Positions 8,061-15,845 of a stretch of DNA of 49,699 bases are shown one piece after another; the stretch's first letter is position 1; the number at the start of each line of letters is the position of its first letter. The position numbers were made by a program, and so were the translations under genes. Under the pieces are notes generated by a model that did no database searches, was not told the DNA's origin, and saw only the letters and a list, made by a program, of their open reading frames with translations. This stretch comes from Clostridiales bacterium. Lineage in GTDB: Bacteria; Bacillota; Clostridia; Oscillospirales; CAG-272. The stretch spans positions 1,631 through 51,329 of the forward strand of contig JAJQCT010000035.1 of assembly GCA_021202555.1 (NCBI GenBank), in the 5' to 3' direction.

Positions 8061-8747
8061 ATGATAACCATAAAAAATGAGCGCGCAAGGAAAATTTTAA
8101 GCATATCGATTCCGTTTGCGCTGATTCCCGCGTCTGTCGTGCTGACGGCGGTTCTCTTTCACGAAAAGCACTATGCGGCGGTGTCGCTTTTTGTGACACT
8201 GCTTGTGCTGATACTTTTCATTTCGGGAATCGAAAAGAAAAAAACGGGTACGCGCCGCCTTGTGATAACTGCCGTCATGACGTCCCTCTCCGTCGTCGGC
8301 AGATTTATTCCCATATTCAAGCCCGTGACGGCAATGACAATTATATCGGGCATATACATATGCCCGGAGGCGGGCTTCACCGTCGGCGCTCTCACGGCGC
8401 TGCTCTCGGATTTTTATTTCGGGCAGGGACCGTGGACACCGTTTCAGATGATGGCATGGGGACTTATCGGCTATATCGCAGGGCTTTTGTCCTCACAGCT
8501 TCAAAAAAGCCGTGCGGTGCTTTTATGCTTCGGCGCTCTTTCGGGTGTTCTTTACTCCGCCGTGATGGATGTCTGGACGGTTTTATGGTACAGCGGCGAT
8601 TTTTCCCTTTCGCTTTATATCGCGGCTGAGGTTACGGCGCTTCCCTACACCGTTTCATACGCCGTGTCAAATGTGTTTTTCCTCTTCGTTCTCGCTCGTC
8701 CCTTCGGCGAAAAGCTCGGGCGGCTGAGGATAAAATACGGAATATAG
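8061..8747 (+). CDS. ECF transporter S component, probable cobalamin (CbrT-like)
   Basis: A 228-residue integral membrane protein with about six helices. The central block GRFIPIFKPVTAMTIISGIY followed by ALLSDFYFGQGPWTPFQMMA and GLIGYIAGLL is characteristic of S components found with B12 riboswitches (the predicted cobalamin CbrT group). S components bind the vitamin and associate with EcfT and the ATPases. It starts 11 nt after ecfA with little ribosome site of its own, so translation is probably coupled. The substrate is inferred from the riboswitch and the DUF4430 neighbours; a precursor such as dimethylbenzimidazole cannot be excluded. It ends the operon, before a terminator at 8815. Confidence 0.82.
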   Translation: MITIKNERARKILSISIPFALIPASVVLTAVLFHEKHYAAVSLFVTLLVLILFISGIEKKKTGTRRLVITAVMTSLSVVGRFIPIFKPVTAMTIISGIYICPEAGFTVGALTALLSDFYFGQGPWTPFQMMAWGLIGYIAGLLSSQLQKSRAVLLCFGALSGVLYSAVMDVWTVLWYSGDFSLSLYIAAEVTALPYTVSYAVSNVFFLFVLARPFGEKLGRLRIKYGI

Positions 8748-8814
8748 CATACGAAAAATTGCTCATAATAACGCCGTTCCGAGCGATAAAATTTGGCACA
8801 TTATTTCCCGCCTG

Positions 8815-8837
8815 CCCGTTGATTTTCAGCGGGTTTT
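8815..8837 (+). terminator. Terminator of the B12 operon
   Basis: CCCGTTGA pairs with TCAGCGGG (8 bp, one wobble) around a TTT loop, followed by TTTT. It overlaps the -35 box of the next promoter. Confidence 0.7.
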
Positions 8838-8847
8838 GTGCTATTAT
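8819..8847 (+). promoter_or_regulatory. Promoter of ABC exporter operon
   Basis: TTGATT (8819-8824), 17 bp, TATTAT (8842-8847), about 50 bp before the first exporter gene. Confidence 0.65.
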
Positions 8848-8895
8848 ATTATGGTATGATTTTTGTAAAAACAGGAGGAACAAAAAGAATAGAAA

Positions 8896-10641
8896 ATGCT
8901 GAGAAAATTCATAAGCTGTATCAAGGGCTATGAAAAACCGACGATTCTGACCCCGACTTTTATGCTCGCAGAGGTGTCGATGGAATGCATCATGCCGCTT
9001 ATAATCGCCGACCTCATCAACGAGATAGAGGCGGGATGCGGGATGGATGTGATAATCCAGAAGGGGCTTTTGCTTGTCTTAATGGCGATGATTTCGCTTG
9101 CGGGCGGCGCCGGCGCCGGATATTTCGCCGCGAGAGCATCCGCGGGATTTGCAAAAAATCTTCGCCACGCGGAATTTGAGTCGATTGAGCGCTTTTCATT
9201 TGAGAATATTGACAAATATTCGTCATCATCCCTTGTCACACGAATGACGACGGACGTTTCAAATGTGCAGATGGCGTTCATGATGCTGATAAGGACGGCT
9301 TTTCGTTCGCCGCTCATGTTTATCTTTTCGATAATCATGGCGTATCGGATGGGCGGCGCGCTTGCGGGAACCTACGCGGTGCTTATCCCGATACTCGGCT
9401 TCGGGCTTTATTTCATATCGAAAAAAGCTATGCCGGCTTTCCGTTCGGTATTCCGCAAATACGACAAGCTGAACGAATCGATTGAGGAAAACGTAATGGC
9501 TATGCGCGCTGTCAAGGGATTTGTGCGCGAGGATTACGAGAAGAAGAAATTCGGCGATGCCGCTGAAAACATCCGCCGCGACTTCACGCACGCGGAGCGA
9601 ATCGTCGCCCTCAACTCTCCGCTCATGCAGCTTTGTATGTACGCGAACACCGCGATAATAGCATACATAGGCTCAAAAACAATAGTTACGTCGATGGGAA
9701 TTGACCTCGGCGTGGGTCAGCTTTCCGGTCTTTTAACATACGGCGTACAGATTTTAATGTCGCTCAATATGCTTTCGATGATTTACGTCATGCTGACTAT
9801 GGCGGCTGAATCCGCAAAGCGTATTTCCGAGGTGCTGGTCGAGGAGCCGACAATCAAAAATCCCGAAAACCCAGTCACCGAAATCAAAAACGGGGACATA
9901 GATTTTGAGAACGTGAGCTTCAAGTATTCGGCTCGCGCCGAAAGATATGCGCTTGAGGGAATCAATCTGCACATCAAATCGGGCGAAACCGTCGGTATTC
10001 TCGGCGGCACGGGCTCGTCGAAAACGACGCTCATACAGCCCATCTCGCGCCTTTACGACGTGACTGAGGGCGTTGTCAAGGTAGGCGGAGTTGACGTGCG
10101 CGATTACGATATTGAGGCGCTCAGAAACAGTGTCGCCGTCGTGCTTCAGAAAAATCTGCTTTTCTCCGGTACGATTGCGGACAATTTAAGATGGGGCAAC
10201 GAAAACGCGACGGACGAGGAGCTTCGTGAGGCGTGCGCTCTTTCACAGGCTGAGGAATTTATAAATTCCTTCCCCGAGGGATACGACACGATGATTGAGC
10301 AGGGCGGAACGAACGTATCGGGCGGTCAGAAGCAGCGTCTCTGCATTGCGCGCGCGCTTCTCAAAAAGCCGAAGATTCTGATTCTCGACGATTCGACGTC
10401 AGCAGTCGATACGAAAACGGATGCTCTCATTCGCCGCGGGTTTGACAAATTCATACCCGAGACGACGAAAATCATTATAGCGCAGCGCGTCGCGTCCGTC
10501 GAGAATGCGGACAAAATCATAATCATGGACAACGGCAAAATAGCCGATGTCGGCACTCACGACGAGCTTTTGTCAAGGAGCGATATTTACCGCGAGATTT
10601 ACGAGCAGCAGGTGAAAGGAGGCGGAGAAGATGAAAACTAA
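8896..10641 (+). CDS. ABC exporter half-transporter, degenerate-site subunit
   Basis: A 581-residue type IV ABC exporter: six-helix membrane domain (about 1-310) and a C-terminal ATPase. Walker A is atypical (GGTGSSKTT, Ser where the family has Gly), the signature is VSGGQKQ, and Walker B ends ILILDDSTSAVD, with Asp in place of the catalytic Glu. This is the pattern of the degenerate partner in heterodimeric exporters of the TM287/288, BmrCD and LmrCD type. It overlaps the next exporter gene by 11 bp, so the two are made together. Substrate is unknown: multidrug, lipid or peptide export are all possible. It starts at ATG 8896 after an AGGAGG site. Confidence 0.9.
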   Translation: MLRKFISCIKGYEKPTILTPTFMLAEVSMECIMPLIIADLINEIEAGCGMDVIIQKGLLLVLMAMISLAGGAGAGYFAARASAGFAKNLRHAEFESIERFSFENIDKYSSSSLVTRMTTDVSNVQMAFMMLIRTAFRSPLMFIFSIIMAYRMGGALAGTYAVLIPILGFGLYFISKKAMPAFRSVFRKYDKLNESIEENVMAMRAVKGFVREDYEKKKFGDAAENIRRDFTHAERIVALNSPLMQLCMYANTAIIAYIGSKTIVTSMGIDLGVGQLSGLLTYGVQILMSLNMLSMIYVMLTMAAESAKRISEVLVEEPTIKNPENPVTEIKNGDIDFENVSFKYSARAERYALEGINLHIKSGETVGILGGTGSSKTTLIQPISRLYDVTEGVVKVGGVDVRDYDIEALRNSVAVVLQKNLLFSGTIADNLRWGNENATDEELREACALSQAEEFINSFPEGYDTMIEQGGTNVSGGQKQRLCIARALLKKPKILILDDSTSAVDTKTDALIRRGFDKFIPETTKIIIAQRVASVENADKIIIMDNGKIADVGTHDELLSRSDIYREIYEQQVKGGGEDEN

Positions 10642-12556
10642 GGAAAAAGAAAGCACAAACGCTTCAACCAAAAAAAGCGCGGCGCTTGTTCGCGTAATCC
10701 GCGACCTTTTCAGCAGCTATCCCGTGCTTATGCCGATAACGATACTCTGCATTCTCTTTTCGGCAACCGTATCTTCAATGCCGTCGATATTCCTTCAAAG
10801 AATAATCTCCGCTATAGGGGTTTACACCGAATCGGGCGACTGGGATTCGGCAAAGAATGAGGTTATTCCGCTCATTCTCATTCTCGTTTCGCTTTATGTG
10901 CTTTCGGCAATTGCTGTTCTGACATACACACAGCTCATGGCGTATATCACACAGGGCTTTTTGTCGAAAATGCGCCGCAAAATGTTCGATCGTATGCAGG
11001 ATTTGCCGATAAGCTACTTTGACACGCATAAGCACGGCGACATCATGAGCTACTACACGAACGACATAGACACGCTTCGCCAGCTCGTATCGCAGTCGCT
11101 GCCTCAGCTTGTCAATTCATGCGCGATAATAATCGTTATCATCGGCATTATGATATACTACAGCGTATGGATGCTTCTGCTTTTGCTTGTCGGCGTCGTC
11201 TTTATGGTGCTTGTATCGAAAAAGGTCGGCGGAGGCTCTGCGAAATACTTCGTTCGCCAGCAGGCGGCTACGGGCAAAATGGAGGGATTCGTGCAGGAGA
11301 TGATGAACGGCATGAAGGTCGTGAAGGTATTCTGCCACGAGGAAAAGAGCGAGGAGGCGTTCAACGAGCTGAACGATTTGCTTTACGATAACAACTATCG
11401 TGCAAATGCGTACTCCAATATGCTCGGTCCGATAATCGCCAACATCGGAAATTTGCTTTACGTGCTGACTGCCATTGTCGGCGGCGCGCTTATGGTTGCC
11501 GAGGTGCCGAATATAAGCGTTTCGGGAATTGCCGTTGTAAACATAAGCATTATCGTCCCGTTTCTCAACATGACAAAGCAGTTCACGGGAAATGTCAACC
11601 AGATGTCGCAGCAGATTAACTCGATAACGCTTGCGGTCGCGGGTTCAAAAAGAATTTACGCGCTCATGGACGAGGAGCCGGAGGCTGACGAGGGATATGT
11701 CACGCTTGTAAGAGCGAATTTCGATGAAAACGACAATTTCGTCTCGGAATCGGAAACGAGAACGGGCAGATGGGCATGGAAGCATCCGCATCACGCTGAC
11801 GGAAGCGTCACGTACACGGAGCTGAAAGGCGACGTAAGGCTTTCAAATGTTGATTTTTCCTACGTTGAAGGCAAGCAGGTGCTTTACGACGTGAGCGTAT
11901 TCGCCGAGCCGGGACAGAAGGTGGCGTTTGTCGGAGCTACCGGTGCGGGCAAGACGACAATCACGAATCTCATCAACCGCTACTATGACATCGCCGACGG
12001 AAAGATACGCTACGACGGAATCAACATCAACAAGATAAAGAAGTCGGATCTGCGCCGTTCACTCGGAATAGTGCTTCAGGACACGAATCTTTTCACGGGT
12101 ACGGTCATGGACAACATACGCTACGGACGCCTTGACGCGACGGACAAAGAATGCATGGCTGCCGCCGAGCTTATAGGCGCGGATGATTTCATTCTGCGTC
12201 TGCCTGACGGCTATAACACAATGCTGACCTCGAACGGCTCAAATCTCTCGCAGGGACAGCGCCAGCTCATAGCAATAACGCGCGCCGCCGTCGCCGACCC
12301 GCCCGTGCTTATACTCGATGAGGCGACGTCCTCGATTGATACGCGCACCGAGTCAATAGTGCAGCGCGGAATGGACAATCTCATGAAAGGGCGCACCGTC
12401 TTTGTAATCGCGCACAGGCTCTCGACTGTCATGAACTCCGACGTCATAATGGTGCTTGACCACGGACACATTATCGAACGCGGTTCGCACGATAAGCTCA
12501 TCGCCGAGCACGGCACATATTATCAGCTCTACACGGGCGCGTTCGAGCTGGAATAA
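10631..12556 (+). CDS. ABC exporter half-transporter, canonical ATPase subunit
   Basis: A 641-residue partner of the preceding exporter with a six-helix domain and a full ATPase: Walker A GATGAGKTT, signature LSQGQRQL and Walker B LILDEATSSID with the catalytic Glu. Between the membrane domain and ATPase there is an extra segment of about 40 residues (ENDNFVSESETRTGRWAWKH and following), as is common in the larger subunit of such heterodimers. One intact and one degenerate ATPase site agree with the heterodimeric exporter model. A start at ATG 10631 lies 10 bp inside the first gene's end, preceded by AAAGGAGGCGG. Confidence 0.92.
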   Translation: MKTKEKESTNASTKKSAALVRVIRDLFSSYPVLMPITILCILFSATVSSMPSIFLQRIISAIGVYTESGDWDSAKNEVIPLILILVSLYVLSAIAVLTYTQLMAYITQGFLSKMRRKMFDRMQDLPISYFDTHKHGDIMSYYTNDIDTLRQLVSQSLPQLVNSCAIIIVIIGIMIYYSVWMLLLLLVGVVFMVLVSKKVGGGSAKYFVRQQAATGKMEGFVQEMMNGMKVVKVFCHEEKSEEAFNELNDLLYDNNYRANAYSNMLGPIIANIGNLLYVLTAIVGGALMVAEVPNISVSGIAVVNISIIVPFLNMTKQFTGNVNQMSQQINSITLAVAGSKRIYALMDEEPEADEGYVTLVRANFDENDNFVSESETRTGRWAWKHPHHADGSVTYTELKGDVRLSNVDFSYVEGKQVLYDVSVFAEPGQKVAFVGATGAGKTTITNLINRYYDIADGKIRYDGININKIKKSDLRRSLGIVLQDTNLFTGTVMDNIRYGRLDATDKECMAAAELIGADDFILRLPDGYNTMLTSNGSNLSQGQRQLIAITRAAVADPPVLILDEATSSIDTRTESIVQRGMDNLMKGRTVFVIAHRLSTVMNSDVIMVLDHGHIIERGSHDKLIAEHGTYYQLYTGAFELE

Positions 12557-12564
12557 AAAAACAA

Positions 12565-12598
12565 AAAAATCCGCATTCCGCAAGGGTGCGGATTTTTT
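12565..12598 (+). terminator. Terminator after ABC exporter operon
   Basis: Stem AAAATCCGCA/TGCGGATTTT with an 11-nt loop and a T-run, starting 9 bp after the stop codon. Confidence 0.88.
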
Positions 12599-12630
12599 GC
12601 TTTCATTTTCACATTTTGAAAATGAAACTC

Positions 12631-12659
12631 TTGACAAAGCGAAAATTATATGATATAAT
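12631..12659 (+). promoter_or_regulatory. Strong sigma-A promoter of the PQTG surface protein
   Basis: TTGACA (12631-12636), 17 bp, TATAAT (12654-12659), a perfect consensus. A 10-bp palindrome (TTTCATTTTC/GAAAATGAAA, 12601-12627) sits just upstream and may be an operator. Confidence 0.88.
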
Positions 12660-12663
12660 AAGC

Positions 12664-12891
12664 TTGAAAATAAAAATTTGAGTTATTTTCAAGGAGAAAA
12701 AGCCCCATGAATGATGTTTTAGAAATTGTACCGTATCATATTCTCGAAATTTTCTCTGCGCATGAATCGTGGGCGCGGTGATTCATGCGCGAAAACGTCG
12801 AGCCGCCGCTGAATGATTGAAAATATGATGACCTTTAGGAAGACCTAAAGGTCGAGAAAAATTTATTTTACACAGATTGGAGCATAACATC
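12664..12891 (+). promoter_or_regulatory. Highly structured leader RNA with nested hairpins
   Basis: The 230-nt leader contains CTTGAAAATAA/TTATTTTCAAG right after the promoter, then GCGCATGAATC/GATTCATGCGC (about 12759-12790), then GACCTTTAGG/CCTAAAGGTC (12830-12853). Flanking strings ATCATATT and AATATGAT, and CTCGAAATTTTCTC with GAGAAAAATTT, can close an outer stem around the middle hairpins. None of these is followed by a T-run. It matches no riboswitch class that I recognise. It may be a regulatory leader or a set of inserted palindromic elements. Confidence 0.5.
12707..12781 (+). CDS. 24-codon upstream ORF in the leader
   Basis: ATG 12707 follows AAGGAG at a 10-nt distance and encodes MNDVLEIVPYHILEIFSAHE and four more residues (SWAR) before TGA. 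It lies between a consensus promoter and the surface-protein gene, and its 3' end forms the left arm of the middle leader hairpin. That arrangement suggests a leader peptide or a small amphipathic peptide. No homolog is recognised. Confidence 0.4.
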   Translation: MNDVLEIVPYHILEIFSAHESWAR

Positions 12892-13908
12892 ATGAAGAGA
12901 TTTATATGCATATCATTTGTATCAGTACTCTTGCTTTCGCTCATTCTTCCCGTTTCCGCACAGACGCTTGAACATAGTGATGACTTTCTTGATTATCTGA
13001 ACAGCAGAGTACAGGAACAAGATGACTTGGTGGAATACTACTGTAGGTATGAGTTGCTTATGAATGATTTTATACTGTCCGATACTCCTGAAGAAATCCT
13101 GCTTAATTTAATTGCGGATGAAACACTCATTCCTGAGTATACACTGACAAGTAAGGAGATTGCGTATGACGGAGAAACAGTAAAATATTCTACTCTGTTT
13201 GGAGTAAATATTATTCTTGCAGGTTCTACAGAAGATACTGATAATCATCTTGATAACTATACTGTAAAATCACTTTCATCGGAAAGCATAGAAATCGAAT
13301 GTATACTTGAATTTTCTTTGAACGGCATCCAGAACAATAAATTACTTCATTACTCTCGCAATTCCGTTGTTGTAAAAAAAGAAGCTTTCGATTTATTGAA
13401 TGATGAGTTGAGAGAATATCTTTCCGCCTTTGATAATGTTCAAAAGTTCTATGAGTTCTATGAGTATGATAAGTTGGAAGTACCCGAAGAAGGATACACG
13501 AGTTGGGGCTGTGAGGTGAAGTCTGACGGGGATATAGAGTCAGGAGCAGAGTATTGGCTGACTTTTCAGGAAGAATTTCATTTATGGAGTGTTTACGCAA
13601 ATTCTTATAAATCCGTTCGCTTCAGTACAGAGTATGTGGCAACGTGGCCTTATTGGTACGGAGGTTCTCTTGCTTGTACTCTTTACTATATGACACTTAT
13701 TTACAGTGAGCCTGAAAACGAGGCAGACAAGGGTGACTACAGCAAATACGAGCTTGAGAGTGTAATGTTTTTTGCTCGCGATGTGGGAGCATTTGTTGAC
13801 AGCACATCCGCAACCTCCCCGCAAACGGGAAGCAGCGCCGCATTCCTGACATTTCTGGCAGTCGTCTCGCTTGGTGTTATCTGCTGTGTGAGGAAAGTAA
13901 GAGTATAA
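12892..13908 (+). CDS. Secreted PQTG-anchored surface protein of unknown function
   Basis: 338 residues from ATG 12892, which has GGAG 9 nt upstream. Residues 1-24 form a signal peptide (ending PVSA). The body is acidic and Tyr-rich with no family that I recognise. The C-terminus has SPQTGS, a hydrophobic helix (FLTFLAVVSLGVICC) and a basic tail (VRKVRV), like the DUF4430 protein at 3033 and typical of sortase substrates. Base composition is clearly more AT-rich than the neighbouring genes, suggesting acquisition by transfer. The promoter and long leader upstream imply controlled expression. Confidence 0.7.
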   Translation: MKRFICISFVSVLLLSLILPVSAQTLEHSDDFLDYLNSRVQEQDDLVEYYCRYELLMNDFILSDTPEEILLNLIADETLIPEYTLTSKEIAYDGETVKYSTLFGVNIILAGSTEDTDNHLDNYTVKSLSSESIEIECILEFSLNGIQNNKLLHYSRNSVVVKKEAFDLLNDELREYLSAFDNVQKFYEFYEYDKLEVPEEGYTSWGCEVKSDGDIESGAEYWLTFQEEFHLWSVYANSYKSVRFSTEYVATWPYWYGGSLACTLYYMTLIYSEPENEADKGDYSKYELESVMFFARDVGAFVDSTSATSPQTGSSAAFLTFLAVVSLGVICCVRKVRV

Positions 13909-13931
13909 AAAAGCAAGTGCATAACATGAAC

Positions 13932-13959
13932 AAAAAAGCCTGCAAAAGCAGGCTTTTTT
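13932..13959. terminator. Bidirectional terminator between convergent genes
   Basis: AAAAAAGCCTGC/GCAGGCTTTTTT with an AAAA loop, serving the surface protein gene (+) and the SLOG gene (-). Confidence 0.9.
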
Positions 13960-14455
13960 ATTCAATATATATCATTCGCAAGCCCGAGCGCTTTGCGTAT
14001 TTGACGGTATAGCCTGTGCCGCTTCGCGATTTGTCGCTTTTCAGATAAGCGACGCAGGCACTGCATCCATCCACAAGACATCTGTCACGTTCGAGCATGA
14101 TTCCCTTTTTGTATTCGTTGCCGATATAAACTACCTCATCCGCCGCATTTAGAATCCTGCCGTAGCGCTCGCGCGCCCTTTCCGACCATCCGGCATCCTG
14201 ATCACGGCACGGCAGCACAAGCACAAGCCTCGTGTCGGAATGCGCCGCTCGAAAGCGTATAATCGAAATCGCGGACAGCGTATCGAAGCCGAGAGCGCCG
14301 CCGCAGCGAAACGTCCTCATTCCGTCGTCATAAAGCGCCGCGACCGCCGCGTCAAGCTTATCGACAAGCCCTGCCCCTATCGCCTCGCGCGATATTTCAC
14401 GATGTCCCGTGAAGCAGCAGGTAGTCTCGGGCGGAGTAATCATGCAAAGATTCAT
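13958..14455 (-). CDS. SLOG-superfamily protein (DUF1273/YpsA-like)
   Basis: A 165-residue protein with the Rossmann-like SLOG signature: CCFTGHRE near the N-terminus, a central GMRTFRCGGALGFDTLSA glycine-rich nucleotide-binding loop, LVLPCRDQDAGWS, then ERDRCLVDGCSACVAYL and a GTGYTVKYAK end. The family (YpsA/DUF1273, related to LOG and DprA) is thought to bind nucleotide-derived ligands; the biochemical role is not settled. Its ATG overlaps the stop of the endonuclease IV gene by 4 bp (ATGA) with AAGGAG upstream, so both genes are co-translated. A link to DNA damage is suggested only by this pairing. Confidence 0.8.
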   Translation of the reverse strand: MNLCMITPPETTCCFTGHREISREAIGAGLVDKLDAAVAALYDDGMRTFRCGGALGFDTLSAISIIRFRAAHSDTRLVLVLPCRDQDAGWSERARERYGRILNAADEVVYIGNEYKKGIMLERDRCLVDGCSACVAYLKSDKSRSGTGYTVKYAKRSGLRMIYIE

Positions 14456-15321
14456 TTCTCATCTCTCCTTTCGCGCAAAAGAGAGATTTCATTTTTATAG
14501 CCCTCAAGCTCGTTCGGCGTTTCAAGACAAAACGAAAGATTTCGCAGTCTCGGATGATTTATCACGCGGCAGAGCGCATCAAGCCCGATTGTTCCCCCGC
14601 CGATAACCTCGTGCCTGTCCTTTTTCGACCCGCACGGGTTTTTGCTGTCGTTCAAATGTATGCCCCAAAGTCGGTCAAGCCCTATAATGCTGTCAAACCT
14701 CTCGACAACGCCGTCGAGGTCTCCCACAATGTCATATCCTCCATCGCTTATGTGACACGTGTCAAGACAGACGCCGATTTTCCCCGCAATGTCGGGATTT
14801 TCGCGCTCCGCCTCGTCGATTATCTCACGGATTTCCTCAAATTTTCCGCCAAGCTCGCTGCCCTTCCCCGCCATCGTCTCAATCAGGACGCGCACGGTGT
14901 CGTCGGGCTTCACAACCTCGGCAAGGCAGTGCGCTGTTTCCTTTATTCCCGCGGGAATCCCCTGCCCCGTGTGCGATCCCGGGTGAAAATTATACATTAT
15001 CCCGGGGAAGATTTCGCCGAGGCGCTCAATATCCTCGCGCATCATGGCAGCGCTGTATTCGCGCACCTCGGGCTTTGACGAGCAGGGATTGATTATATAC
15101 GGGGCGTGTGCGATGAAATCTGCGGGATTTATGCCGGCGCCGCTCAAAATCTCATGCGCCGCCGCCTCGTCGTCGAAATTGCGCTCCTTCAGCGCGCCGC
15201 CTCTCGGATTGCGCGAGAAAAACTGCGCCGTGCTGCCGCCTATTCTGATTATGTTCTCCGCCATTTTTTTATATCCGCCCGAAACGGACATATGCGCTCC
15301 TATCTTGAATGTGCTGTCCAT
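14452..15321 (-). CDS. nfo: Endonuclease IV (AP endonuclease)
   Basis: 289 residues from ATG 15321, chosen for GGAGGG just upstream and because GAHMSVSGG then falls at the usual N-terminal place. It cleaves DNA 5' of abasic sites in base-excision repair, using three zinc ions. Visible motifs of the AP endonuclease 2 family are FHPGSHTG, GVCLDTCHISDGGYDI and HLNDSKNPCGSKKDRHE, which carry the metal-binding His, Asp and Glu residues, plus LETP near the C-terminus. It forms a two-gene unit with the SLOG gene. A palindrome array lies about 75 bp upstream of the start, in the same reading direction. Confidence 0.95.
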   Translation of the reverse strand: MDSTFKIGAHMSVSGGYKKMAENIIRIGGSTAQFFSRNPRGGALKERNFDDEAAAHEILSGAGINPADFIAHAPYIINPCSSKPEVREYSAAMMREDIERLGEIFPGIMYNFHPGSHTGQGIPAGIKETAHCLAEVVKPDDTVRVLIETMAGKGSELGGKFEEIREIIDEAERENPDIAGKIGVCLDTCHISDGGYDIVGDLDGVVERFDSIIGLDRLWGIHLNDSKNPCGSKKDRHEVIGGGTIGLDALCRVINHPRLRNLSFCLETPNELEGYKNEISLLRERRDEK

Positions 15322-15394
15322 TTTACCCTCCGATTCGCGTCTGCTTTGAAATAAGTCTCCGGCTATTCTCAATGTCTTATAATATCATAAAAAA

Positions 15395-15645
15395 CACTGC
15401 ACCGTGAATATTGATGACTTCCATTGTGAACCATAGGTTCACAATGAAATGTCTTTGAATCTGTGATTCGCCTTCAATATTCACCAACTTGAACAACAAG
15501 GCTATGCCTTGTTGTTCAATGTTATTATATCATAAATTGAGCACTTCGCCGTGAATATTGCGCTGTGCGCAATATTCACCAACTTGAAGAATAAATCTAT
15601 GATTTATTCTTCAATGTTATTATATCATATTGAGCGCTGTACCGC
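15395..15645 (-). repeat. Palindrome array A (modular hairpin repeats) upstream of nfo
   Basis: Read on the minus strand, two full units repeat: a spacer (CGGTACAGCGCTCAATATGA type) ending in ATGATATAATAACA, a variable 31-nt palindrome, a GTTG-GTGAA joint and a conserved GAATATTGCGC palindrome. Variable palindromes: 15584-15614 (TTGAAGAATAAATC arm) and 15489-15519 (TTGAACAACAAGGC arm), each with 14-bp arms and a 3-nt loop. Conserved palindrome: 15551-15579 (13-bp arms). In the unit nearest nfo the conserved palindrome (15404-15414 with 15474-15484) is split by two inserted hairpins, 15422-15446 and 15457-15469. The same modules occur at 43.2-43.6 kb. Confidence 0.8.
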
Positions 15646-15764
15646 AAATAAAAAAATGCATTTTTATCGCATTTGCGCTCCCCGCAAAATCATTCGCCGA
15701 CAGCGAGCAGGCGAGAAATTTGTGTGACGGGCGTATAAACGTCAAAAAATACACAAAAAAGCGG

Positions 15765-15793
15765 TTGAAAAATTTTCGCGTATGTGGTAAAAT
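15765..15793 (+). promoter_or_regulatory. Promoter of DtxR-type regulator
   Basis: TTGAAA (15765-15770), 17 bp, TAAAAT (15788-15793), 52 bp before the start codon. Confidence 0.65.
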
Positions 15794-15845
15794 GAAATAA
15801 AACGCGGGGAGATCCCCCAAATAAATCGGGAGGCACGATAAAGGA

